Shown here piece by piece: positions 24,981 to 37,051 of a DNA stretch of 64,000 nucleotides. How positions within the stretch are numbered: position 1 is the first letter of the stretch; each line of letters starts with the position of its first letter. This DNA is from Hydractinia symbiolongicarpus (lineage: Eukaryota > Cnidaria > Hydrozoa > Anthoathecata > Hydractiniidae). Position numbers and translations under genes: made by a program. Below the pieces are notes generated by a model that searched no databases, was not told the DNA's origin, and saw nothing but the letters and a program-made list of their open reading frames with translations. The DNA lies in the NCBI RefSeq assembly GCF_029227915.1, contig NC_079886.1, forward strand, positions 27,196,501 to 27,260,500, read 5' to 3'.

Positions 24981-27900
24981 TTAAACTCCTTTTATTCAGC
25001 GTCTCATCAAAAATGAAATCATTTTTGAAAACTACAAGTCTCATGCGTTTTAGTGGTGAAAAAATAATTTAAAAAATCGTTTGGAAAATGAGTTTACTCC
25101 CTGGGTACTTTCTTTGTATACATTCGAGTATACAGGCCGAGTCCGGGATATACGGGAAATCGCGGGTTTTCGTTTGCCGGCGATTAAACTCCTTTTATTC
25201 AGCGTCTCATCAAAAATGAAATCAGTTTTGAAAACTACAAGTCTCATGCGTTTTAGTGGTGAAAAGAAAATTTAAAAAATCGTTTGGAAAATGAGTTTAC
25301 TCCCTGGGTACTTTCTTTGTATACATTCAAGTATACGGGCCGAGTCCGGGATATACGGGAAATCGCGGGTTTTCGTTTTCCGGCCATTAAACTCCTTTTA
25401 TTCAGCGTCTCATCAAAAATGAAATCATTTTTGAAAACTACAAGTCTCATGCGTCTTAGTGGTGAAAAAATAATTTAAAAAATCGTTCGGGAAATGAGTT
25501 TACTCCCTGGGTACTTTCTTTGTATACATTCGACTATACGGGCCAAGCCCGGGATTTAAGGGAAATCGCGGGTTTTCGTTTTCCGGCCATTAAACTCCTT
25601 TTAATCAGCGTCTCATCAAAAATGAAATCATTTTTGAAAACTACAAGTCTCATGCGTCTTAGTGGTGAAAAAATAATTTAAAAAATCGTTCGGGAAATGA
25701 GTTTACTCCCTGGGTACTTTCTTTGTATACATTCGACTAAACGGGCCAAGCCCGGGATTTAAGGGAAATCGCGGGTTTTCGTTTTCCGGCCATTAAACTC
25801 CTTTTATTCAGCGTCTCATCAAAAATGAAATCATTTTTGAAAACTACAAGGCTCATGCGTTTTAGTGGTGAAAAAATAATTTAAAGAATCCTTCGGGAAA
25901 TGAGTTTACTCCCTGGGTACTTTCTTTGTATACATTCGACTATACGGGCCAAGCCCGGGATTTAAGGGAAATCGCGGGTTTTCGTTTGCGCGCGATTAAA
26001 CTTCTTTTATTCAGCTTCTCATCAAAAATGAAATCATTTTTGAAAACTACTAGTTTCATGCGTTTTAGTGGTGAAAATATAATTTAAAGAATCGTTCAGG
26101 AAATGAGTTTACTCCCTGCGTACTTTCTTTGTATACTTTTGACTATACGGGCCGGTTTCGGGATTTAGGGGAAATCGCGGGTTTTTGTTTGCCGGAGATT
26201 AAACTCCTTTTATTCAGCGTCTCATCAAAAATGAAATCATTTTTGAAAACTACAAGGCTCATGCGTTTTAGTGGTGAAAAAATAATTTAAAGAATCCTTC
26301 GGGAAATGAGTTTACTCCCTGGGTACTTTCTTTGTATACATTCGACTATACGGGTCAAGCCCGGGATTTACGGGAACTCCCGGGTTTTCGTTTGCCGGCG
26401 ATTAAACTCCTTTTATTCAGCGTCTCATCAAAAATGAAATCATTTTTGAAAACTACAAGTCTCATGCGTTTTAGTGGTGAAAAAATAATTTAAAAAATCG
26501 TTTGGAAAATGAGTTTACTCCCTGGGTACTTTCTTTGTATACATTCGAGCATACGGGCCGAGTCCGGGATATACGGGAAATCGCGGGTTTTCGTTTGCCG
26601 GCGATTAAACTCCTTTTATTCAGCGTCTCATCAAAAATGAAATCAGTTTTGAAAACTACAAGTCTCATGCGTTTTAGTGGTGAAAAGATAATTTAAAAAA
26701 TCGTTTGGAAAATGAGTTTACTCCCTGGGTACTTTCTTTGTATACATTCGAGTATACGGGCCGAGTCCGGGATATACGGGAAATCGCGGGTTTTTGTTTG
26801 CCGGCGATTGATCTCCTTTTATTCAGCGTCTCATCAAAAATGAAATCAGTTTTGAAAACTACAAGTCTCATGCGTTTTAGTGGTGAAAAAATAATTTAAA
26901 GAATCGTTCGGGAAATGAGTTTACTCCCTGGGTACTTTCTTGTATACTTTTGACTATACGGGCCGAGTCTGGGATTTACGGGAAATCGCGGGTTTTCGTT
27001 TTCCGGCCCTTAAACTCCTTTTATTCAGCGTCTCATTAAAAATGAAATCATTTTTGAAAACTACAAGTCTCATGCGTCTTAGTGGTGAAAAAATAATTTA
27101 AAAAATCGTTCGGGAAATGAGTTTACTCCCTGGGTACTTTCTTTGTATACATTCGACTATACGGGCCAAGCCCGGGATTTAAGGGAAATCGCGGGTTTTT
27201 GTTTTCCGGCCATTAAACTCCTTTTAATCAGCGTCTCATCAAAAATGAAATCATTTTTGAAAACTACAAGTCTCATGCGCCTTAGTGGTGAAAAAATAAT
27301 TTAAAAAATCGTTCGGGAAATGAGTTTACTCCCTGGGTACTTTCTTTGTATACATTCGACTATACGGGCCAAGCCCGGGATTTAAGGGAAATCGCGGGTT
27401 TTCGTTTTCCGGCCATTAAACTCCTTTTATTCAGCGTCTCATCAAAAATGAAATCATTTTTGAAAACTACAAGGCTCATGCGTTTTAGTGGTGAAAAAAT
27501 AATTTAAAGAATCCTTCGGGAAAGGAGCTTACTCCCTGGGTACTTTCTTTGTATACATTCGACTATACGGGCCAAGCCCGGGATTTACGGGAAATCGCGG
27601 GTTTTCGTTTGCCGGCGATTAAACTTCTTTTATTCAGCGTCTTATCAAAAATGAAATCATTTTTGAAAACTACAAGTCTCATGCGTTTTAGTGGTGAAAA
27701 TAAAATTTATAGAATCGTTCGGGAAATGAGTTTACTCCCTGCGTACTTTCTTTGTATACTTTTGACTATACGGGCCGGGTCCGGGATTTACGGGAAATCG
27801 CGGGTTTTCGTTTGCCGGCGATTAAACTTCTTTATTCAGCGTCTCATCAAAAATGAAATCATTTTTAAAAACTACAAGTCTCATGCGTTTTAGTGGTGAA

Positions 27901-30127
27901 AAATAATTTAAAGAATCGTTCGGGAAATGAGTTTACTCCCTGCGTACTTTCTTTGTATACTTTTGACTATACGGGCCGAGTCTGGGATTTACGGGAAACC
28001 GCGCGTTTTCGTTTGCCGGAGATTAAACTCCTTTTATTCTGCGTCTCATCAAAAATGAAATCGTTTTTGAAAACTACAAGTCTCATGCGTCTTAGTGGTG
28101 AAAAAATAATTTAAAAAATCGTTCGGGAAATGAGTTTACTCCCTGGGTACTTTCTTTGTATACATTCGACTATACGGGCCAAGCCCGGGATTTAAGGGAA
28201 CTCGCGGGTTTTCGTTTGCGCGCGATTAAACTTCTTTTATTAAGCGTCTCATCAAAAATGAAATCATTTTTGAAAACTACAAGTCTCATGCGTTTTAGTG
28301 GTGAAAAAATAATTTAAAGAATCCTTCGGGAAATGAGTTTACTCCCTGGGTACTTTCTTTGTATACATTCGACTATACGGGCAAAGCCCGGGATTTAAGG
28401 GAAATCGCGGGTTTTCGTTTTCCGGCCATTAAACTCCTTTTATTCAGCGTATCATCAAAAATGAAATCATTTTTTAAAACTACAAGTCTCATGCGTCTTA
28501 GTGGTGAAAAAATAATTTAAAAAATCGTTCGGGAAATGAGTTTACTCCCTGGGTACTTTCTTTGTATACATTCGACTATACGGGCCAAGCCCGGGATTTA
28601 AGGGAAATCGCGGGTTTTCGTTTGCGCGCGATTAAACTTCTTTTATTCAGCTTCTCATCAAAAATGAAATCATTTTTGAAAACTACAAGTTTCATGCGTT
28701 TTAGTGGTGAAAATATAATTTAAAGAATCGTTCAGGAAATAAGTTTACTCCCTGCGTACTTTCTTTGTATACTTTTGACTATACGGGCCGGTTTCGGGAT
28801 TTAGGGGAAATCGCGGGTTTTCGTTTGCCGGAGATTAAACTCCTTTTATTCAGCGTCTCATCAAAAATGAAATCATTTTTGAAAACTACAAGGCTCATGC
28901 GTTTTAGTGGTGAAAAAATAATTTAAAGAATCCTTCGGGAAATGAGTTTACTCCCTGGGTACTTTCTTTGTATACATTCGACTATACGGGTCAAGCCCGG
29001 GATTTACGGGAACTCCCGGGTTTTCGTTTGCCGGCGATTAAACTCCTTTTATTCAGCGTCTCATCAAAAATGAAATCATTTTTGAAAACTACAAGTCTCA
29101 TGCGTTTTAGTGGTGAAAAAATAATTTAAAAAATCGTTTGGAAAATGAGTTTACTCCCTGGGTACTTTCTTTGTATACATTCGAGTATACGGGCCGAGTC
29201 CGGGATATACGGGAAATCGCGGGTTTTCGTTTGCCGGCGATTAAACTCCTTTTATTCAGCGTCTCATCAAAAATGAAATCAGTTTTGAAAACTACAAGTC
29301 TCATGCGTTTTAGTGGTGAAAAGATAATTTAAAAAATCGTTTGGAAAATGAGTTTACTCCCTGGGTACTTTCTTTGTATACATTCCACTATACGGGCCAA
29401 GCCCGGGATTTAAGGGAAATCGCGGGTTTTCGTTTTCCGGCCATTAAACTCCTTTTAATCAGCGTCTCATCAAAAATGAAATCATTTTTGAAAACTACAA
29501 GTCTCATGCGTCTTAGTGGTGAAAAAATAATTTAAAAAATCGTTCGGGAAATGAGTTTACTCCCTGGGTACTTTCTTTGTATACATTCGACTATACGGGC
29601 CAAGCCCGGGATTTAAGGGAAATCGCGGGTTTTCGTTTTCCGGCGATTAAACTTCTTTTATTCAGCGTCTTATCAAAAATGAAATCATTTTTGAAAACTA
29701 CAAGTCTCATGCGTTTTAGTGGTGAAAATAAAATTTATAGAATCGTTCGGGAAATGAGTTTACTCCCTGCGTACTTTCTTTGTATACTTTTGACTATACG
29801 GGCCGGGTCCGGGATTTACGGGAAATCGCGGGTTTTCGTTTGCCGGCGATTAAACTTCTTTATTCAGCGTCTCATCAAAAATGAAATCATTTCTAAAAAC
29901 TACAAGTCTCATGCGTTTTAGTGGTGAAAAATAGTTTAAAGAATCGTTCGGGAAATGAGTTTACTCCCTGCGTACTTTCTTTGTATACTTTTGACTATAC
30001 GGGCCGAGTCTGGGATTTACGGGAAACCGCGCGTTTTCGTTTGCCGGAGATTAAACTCCTTTTATTCTGCGTCTCATCAAAAATGAAATCGTTTTTGAAA
30101 ACTACAAGTCTCATGCGTCTTAGTGGT
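24981..30127 (+). repeat. Middle domain, last part: 2,636- and 2,028-bp duplications
   Basis: CAGCTTCTCATC occurs at 26,012 and 28,648 (offset 2,636, about 13 monomers), and the surrounding 0.8-kb blocks (about 25,930-26,740 and 28,570-29,380) match. A second overlapping relation, 27,549-28,120 with 29,577-30,148, has an offset of 2,028 (about 10 monomers). GTTTTCCGGCCATTAAAC and TTTGCGCGCGATTAAAC are local monomer variants. No gene is present. Confidence 0.82.
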
Positions 30128-33100
30128 GAAGAAATAATTCAAAAAATCGTTCGGGAAATGAGTTTACTCCCTGGGTATTTTCTTTGTATACATTTGACTA
30201 TACGGGTCAAGCCCGGGATTTACGGCAAATCGCGGGTTTTCGTTTGCCGGCGATTAAACTCCTTTTATTCAGCGTCTCATCAAAAATGAAATCATTTTTG
30301 AAAACTACAAGTCTCATGCGTTTCAGTGGTGAAAAAATAATTTAAAGAATCGTTTGGGAAATGAGTTTACTCCCTTTGTACTTTCTTTGTATACTTTTCA
30401 CTGTACGGGCCAAGTCCGTGATATACGGAAAAGCGCGGGATTTCGTTTGCCGGCGATTAAACTCCTTTTATTCAGCGTCTCATCAAAAATGAAATCGTTT
30501 TTAAAAACTACAAGTCTCATGCGTTTTAGTGGTGAAAAAATAATTTAAAGAATCGTTTGGGAAATGAGTTTACTCCCTGGGTACTTTCTTTGTATACTTT
30601 TCACTGTACGGGCCGAGTCCGTGATGTACGGAAAATCGCGGGTTTTCGTTTGCCGGCGATTAAACTCCTTTTATTCAGCGTCTCATCAAAAATGAAATCG
30701 TTTTTGAAAACTACAAGTCTTATGCGTTTTAGTGGTAAAAAATTAATTTAAAAAATCCTTCGGGAAATGAGTTTACTCCCTGGGTATTTTCGTTGTATAC
30801 ATTTGACTATACGGGTCAAGCCCGGGATTTACGGCAAATCGCGGGTTTTCGTGTACCGGCGATTAAACTCCTTTTATTCAGCGTCTCATCAAAAATGAAA
30901 TCATTTTTGAAAACTACAAGTCTCATGCGTTTTAGTGGTGAAGAAATAATTCAAAAAATCGTTCGGGAAATGAGTTTACTCCCTGGGTATTTTCTTTGTA
31001 TACATTTGACTATACGGGTCAAGCCCGGGATTTACGGCAAATCGCGGATTTTCGTTTGCCGGCGATTAAACTCCTTTTATTCAGCGTCTCATCAAAAATG
31101 AAATCATTTTTAAAAACTACAAGTCTCATGCGTTTCAGTGGTGAAAAAATAATTTAAAGAATCGTTCGGGAAATGAGTTTACTCCCTGGGTACTTTCTTT
31201 GTATACTTTTGACTATACGGGCCGAGTCCGGGATTTACGGGAAATTGCGGGTTTTCGTTTGCCGGCGATTAAACTCCTTTTATTCAGCGTCTCATCAAAA
31301 ATGAAATCGTTTTTGAAAACTACAAGTCTTATGCGTTTTAGTGGTAATAAATTAATTTAAAAAATCGTTCGGGAAATGAGTTTACTCCCAGTTTACTTTC
31401 TTTGTATACATTCCACTATACGGGTCAAGCCCGGGATTTACGGCAAATCGCGGGTTTTCGTGTACCGGCGATTAAACTCCTTTTATTCAGCGTCTCATCA
31501 AAAATGAAATCATTTTTGAAAACTACAAGTCTCATGCGTTTTAGTGGTGAAGAAATAATTCAAAAAATCGTTCGGGAAATGAGTTTACTCCTTGGGTATT
31601 TTCTTTGTATACATTTGACTATACGGGTCAAGCCCGGAATTTACGGCAAATCGCGGGTTTTCGTTTGCCGGCGATTAAACTCCTTTTATTCAGCGTCTCA
31701 TCAAAAATGAAATCATTTTTAAAAACTACAAGTCTCATGCGTTTTAGTGGTGAAGAAATAATTTAAAAAATCGTTCGGGAAATGAGTTTACTCCCTGGGT
31801 ATTTTCTCTGTATACATTCGACTATCCGGCCAAGCACGGGATTTACGGCAAATCGCGGGTTTTCGTTTGCCGGCGATTAAACTCCTTTTATTCAGCGTCT
31901 CATCAAAAATGAAATCATTTTTGAAAACTACAAGTCTCATGCGTTTCAGTGGTGAAAAAATAATTTAAAGAATCGTTCGGGAAATGAGTTTACTCCCTGG
32001 GTACTTTCTTTGTATACTTTTGACTATACGGGCTGAGTCCGGGATTTACGGGAAATTGCGGGTTTTCGTTTGCCGGCGATTAAACTCCTTTTATTCAGCG
32101 TCTCATCAAAAATGAAATCGTTTTTGAAAACTACAAGTCTCATGCGTTTTAGTGGTGAAGAAATAATTTAAAAAATCGTTCGGGAAATGAGTTTACTCCC
32201 AGTTTACTTTCTTTGTATACATTCCACTATACGGGTCAAGCCCGGGATTTACGGCAAATCGCGGGTTTTCGTTTGCCGGCGATTAAACGCCTTTTATACA
32301 GCGTCTCATCAAAAATGAAATCATTTTTGAAAACTACAAGTCTCATGCGTCTTAGTGGTGAAAAAATAATTTAAAGAATCGTTTGGGAAATGAGTTTACT
32401 CCCTGGGTACTTTCTTTGTATACTTTTCACTGTACGGGCCGAGTCCGTGATATACGGAAAATCGCGGGTTTTCGTTTGCCGGCGATTAAACTCCTTTTAT
32501 TCAGCGTCTCATCAAAAATGAAGTCATTTTTGAAAACTACAAGTATCATGCGTTTTAGTGGTGAAAAAATAATTTAAAGAATCGTTCGGGAATTGAGTTT
32601 ACTCCCTGGGTACTTTCTTTGTATACTTTTGACTATACGGGCCGAGTCCGGGATTTACGGGAAATTGCGGGTTTTCGTTTGTCGGCGATTAAACTCCTTT
32701 TATTCAGCGTCTCATCAAAAATGAATTCGTTTTTGAACACTACAAGTCTTATGCGTTTTAGTGGTAAAAAATTAATTTAAAAAATCGTTCGGGAAATGAG
32801 TTTACTCCCTGGGTATTTTCTTTGTATACATTTGACTATACGGGTCAAGCCCGGGATTTACGGCAAATCGCGGGTTTTCGTTTGCCGGCGATTAAACTCC
32901 TTTTATTCAGCGTCTCATCAAAAATGAAATCATTTTTGAAAACTACAAGTCTCATGCGTTTTAGTGGTGAAGAAATAATTTAAAAAATCGTTCGGGAAAT
33001 GAGTTTACTCCCTGGGTATTTTCTTTTGTATACATTCGACTATACGGGTCAAGCCCGGGATTTACGGCAAATCGCGGGTTTTCGTTTGCCGGCGATTAAA

Positions 33101-33257
33101 CTCCTTTTATTCAGCGTCTCATCAAAATTGAAATCATTTTTGAAAACTACCAGTCTCATGCGTTTTAGTGGTGAAAAAATAATTTAAAGAATCGTTCGGG
33201 AAATGAGTTTACTCCCTGGGTACTTTCTTTGTATACTTTTGACTATACGGGCCGAGT
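30128..33257 (+). repeat. Transition domain with 609-bp trimer HOR
   Basis: From about 30,128 the monomers change: GAAGAAATAATTC, TTTACGGCAAATCGC and CACTGTACGG variants appear and the CTGCGTAC/GCCGGGTCC types stop. The blocks 30,793-31,401 and 31,402-32,010 are two copies of a three-monomer unit marked by CGTGTACCGGCG (near 30,850 and 31,459). No gene is present. Confidence 0.82.
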
Positions 33258-36200
33258 ACGGGATTTACGGGAAATTGCGGGTTTTTGTTTGCCGGCGATT
33301 AAACTCCTTTTATTCAGCGTCTCATCAAAAATGAAATCGTTTTTGAAAACTACAAGTCTTATGCGTTTTAGTGGTAAAAAATTAATTTAAAAAATCGTTC
33401 GGGAAATGAGTTTACTCCCAGTTTACTTTCTTTGTATACATTCCACTATACGGGTCAAGCCCGGGATTTACGGAAAATCAGGGGTTTTCGTTTGCCGGCG
33501 ATTAAACTCCTTTTATTCAGCGTCTCATCAAAAATGAAGTCATTTTTGAAAACTACAAGTATCATGCGTTTTAGTGGTGAAAAAATAATTTAAAGAATCG
33601 TTCGGGAAATGAGTTTACTCCCTGGGTACTTTCTTTGTATACTTTTAACTATACGGGTTGAGTCCGGGATTTACGGGAAATTGCGGGTTTTCGTTTGCCG
33701 GCGATTAAACTCCTTTTATTCAGCGTCTCATCAAAAATGAAATCCTTTTTGAAAACTACAAGTCTCATGCGTTTTAGTGGTGAAGAAATAATTTAAAAAA
33801 TCGTTCGGGAAATGAGTTTACTCCCTGGGTATTTTCTTTTGTATACATTAGACTATCCGGCCAAGCCCGGGAATTTACGGCAAATCGCGGGTTTTTGTTT
33901 GCCGGCGATTAAACTCCTTTTATTCAGCGTCTCATCAAAATTGAAATCATTTTTGAAAACTACAAGTCTCATGCGTTTTAGTGGTGAAAAAATAATTTAA
34001 AGAATCGTTCGGGAAATGAGTTTACTCCCTGGGTACTTTCTTTGTATACTTTTGACTATACGGGCCGAGTACGGGATTTACGGGAAATTGCGGGTTTTCG
34101 TTTGCCGGCGATTAAACTCCTTTTATTCAGCGTCTCATCAAAAATGAAATCGTTTTTGAAAACTACAAGTCTTATGCGTTTTAGTGGTAAAAAATTAATT
34201 TAAAAAATCGTTCGGGAAATGAGTTTACTCCCAGTTTACTTTCTTTGTATACATTCCACTATACGGGTCAAGCCCGGGATTTACGGAAAATCGCGGGTTT
34301 TCGTTTACCGGCGATTAAACTCCTTTTATTCAGCGTCTCATCAAAAATGAAGTCATTTTTGAAAACTACAAGTATCATGCGTTTTAGTGGTGAAAAAATA
34401 ATTTAAAGAATCGTTCGGGAAATGAGTTTACTCCCTGGGTACTTTCTTTGTATACATTTGACTATACGCGCCGAGTCCGGGATTTACGGGAAATTGCGAG
34501 TTTTCGTTTGCCGGCGATTAAACTCCTTTTATTCAGCGTCTCATCAAAAATGAAATCGTTTTTGAAAACTACAAGTCTTATACGTTTTAGTGGTAAAAAT
34601 TTAATTTAAAAAATCGTTCGAGAAATAAGTTTACTCCCAGTTTACTTTCTTTGTATACATTTGACTATACGGGTCAAGCCCGGGATTTACGGCAAATTGC
34701 GGGTTTTCGTTTGCCGGCGATTAAACTCCTTTTATTCAGCGTCTCATCAAAAATGAAATCATTTTTGAAAACTACAAGTCTCATGCGTTTTAGTGGTGAA
34801 GAAATAATTTAAAAAATCGTTTGGCAAATGAGTTTACTCAATGGGAATTTTCTTTGTATACATTCGACTATACGGCCAAGCCCGGGATTTACGGGAAATC
34901 GCGGGTTTTCGTTTGCCGGCGATTAAACTCCTTTTATTCAGCGTCTCATCAAAAACGAAATCATTTTTGAAAACTACAAGTCTCATGCGTTTTAGTGGTG
35001 AAAAAATAATTTAAAGAATCGTTTGGGAAATGAGTTTACTCCCTGGGTACTTTCTTTGTATACTTTTCACTGTACGGGCCGAGTCCGTGATATACGGAAA
35101 ATCGCGGGATTTCGTTTGCCGGCGATTAAACTCCTTTTATTCAGCGTCTCATCAAAAACGAAATCATTTTTGAAAACTACAAGTCTCATGCGTTTTAGTG
35201 GTGAAAAAATAATTTAAAGAATCGTTTGAGAAATGAGCTTACTCCCTGGGTACTTTCTTTGTATACTTTTCACTGTACGGGCCGAGTCCGTCATATGCGG
35301 AAAATCGCAAGTTTTCGTTTGCCGGCGATTAAACTCCTTTTATTCAGCGTCTCATCAAGAATGAAATCATTTTTGAAAACTAAAAGTCTCATGCGTTTTA
35401 GTGGTGAAAAAATAAATTAAAGAATCGTTCGGGAAATGAGTTTACTCCCTGGGTACTTTCTTTGTATACTTTTGACTATACGGGCCGAGTCCGGGATTTT
35501 CGGGAAATTGCGGGTTTTCGTTTGCCGGCGATTAAACTCCTTTTATTCAGCGTCTCATCAAAAATGAAATCATTTTTGAAAACTACAAGTCTCATGCCTT
35601 TTAGTGGTGAAGAAATAATTCAAAAAATCGTTTGGCAAATGAGTTTACTCCCTGGGTACTTTCTTTGTATACTTTTCACTGTACGGGCCGAGTCCGTGAT
35701 ATACGGAAAATCGCGAGATTTCGTTTGCCGGCGATTAAACTCCTTTTATTCATCGTCTCATCAAAAATGAAATCATTTTTGAAAACTGCAAGTCTCATGC
35801 GTTTTAGTGGTGAAAAAATAATTTAAAGAATCGTTTGGGAAATGAGTTTACTCCCTGGGTACTTTCCATGTATACTTTTCACTGTACGGGCCGAGTCCGT
35901 GATATACGGAAAATCGCAGGTTTTCGTTTGCCGGCAATTAAACTCCTTTTATTCAGCGTCTCATCAAAAATGAAATCATTTTTGAAAACTACAAGTCTCA
36001 TGCGTTTTAGTGGTGAAAAAATAATTTAAAGAATCGTTCGGGAAATGAGTTTACTCCCTGGGTACTTTCTTTGTATACTTTTGACTATACGGGCCGAGTC
36101 CGGGATTTACGGGAAATTGCGAGTTTTCGTTTGCCGGCGATTAAACTCCTTTTATTCAGCGTCTCATCAAAAATGAAATCGTTTTTGAAAACTACAAGTC

Positions 36201-36848
36201 TTATACGTTTTAGTGGTAAAAATTTAATTTAAAAAATCGTTCGAGAAATAAGTTTACTCCCAGTTTACTTTCTTTGTATACATTTGACTATACGGGTCAA
36301 GCCCGGGATTTACGGCAAATCGCGGGTTTTCGTTTGCCGGCGATTAAACTCCTTTTATTCAGCGTCTCATCAAAAATGAAATCATTTTTGAAAACTGCAA
36401 GTCTCGTGCGTTTTAGTGGTGAAGAAATAATTTAAAAAATCGTTTGGCAAATGAGTTTACTCAATGGGAATTTTCTTTGTATACATTCGACTATACGGCC
36501 AAGCCCGGGATTTACGGGAAATCGCGGGTTTTCGTTTGCCGGCGATTAAACTCCTTTTATTCAGCGTCTCATCAAAAACGAAATCATTTTTGAAAACTAC
36601 AAGTCTCATGCGTTTTAGTGGTGAAAAAATAATTTAAAGAATCGTTTGGGAAATGAGTTTACTCCCTGGGTACTTTCTTTGTATACTTTTCACTGTACGG
36701 GCCGAGTCCGTGATATACGGAAAATCGCAGGATTTCGTTTGCCGGCGATTAAATTCCTTTTATTCAGCGTCTCATCAAAAACGAAATCATTTTTGAAAAC
36801 TACAAGTCTCATGCGTTTTAGTGGTGAAAAAATAATTTAAAGAATCGT

Positions 36849-37051
36849 TTGAGAAATGAGTTTACTCCCTGGGTACTTTCTTTGTATACTTTTCACTGTA
36901 CGGGCCGAGTCCGTGATATACGGAAAATCGCAGGTTTTCGTTTGCCGGCGATTAAACTCCTTTTATTCAGCGTCTCATCAAGAATGAAATCATTTTTGAA
37001 AACTACAAGTCTCATGCGTTTTAGTGGTGAAAAAATAATTTAAAGAATCGT
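36849..37051 (+). repeat. Representative 203-bp monomer
   Basis: One complete unit shown as a reference phase; the next unit begins at 37,052 and is nearly identical. Order of parts: GAAATGAGTTTACTCCC near the start, the GTATAC palindrome, a GC-rich block of about 60 bp rich in CG and GG, the conserved TTTGCCGGCGATTAAAC, then TTATTCAGCGTCTCATCA, a segment of A- and T-tracts, ACTACAAGTCTCATGCG, and the strongly A/T block around AAAAAATAATTTAAAG. By hand count on a closely similar consensus it is 203 bp with 36 C and 44 G (39% GC). The phase chosen is arbitrary because the array has no natural start. Confidence 0.9.

Noticed and set aside
36730-36782. Hammerhead-ribozyme-like core on the minus strand (TTGATGAGACGC...)
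   Set aside because: The invariant CTGATGA reads TTGATGA, no plausible stem II links it to the downstream CGAAA, and the intervening bases do not pair. Some satellites do encode hammerheads, but this one does not show the required core.
36849-37043. Recurrent 64-codon + strand open frames (and 102-, 105-, 114-, 132-codon relatives) as small proteins
   Set aside because: They appear once per monomer because the repeat is similar, not because protein is conserved. 203 bp shifts frame at each copy, differences between monomers change amino acids freely, many 'starts' are TTG (here TTGAGAAATGAG), and the longer ones arise where a 1-2-bp indel or a lost stop joins two monomers. No known domain or codon bias is visible.
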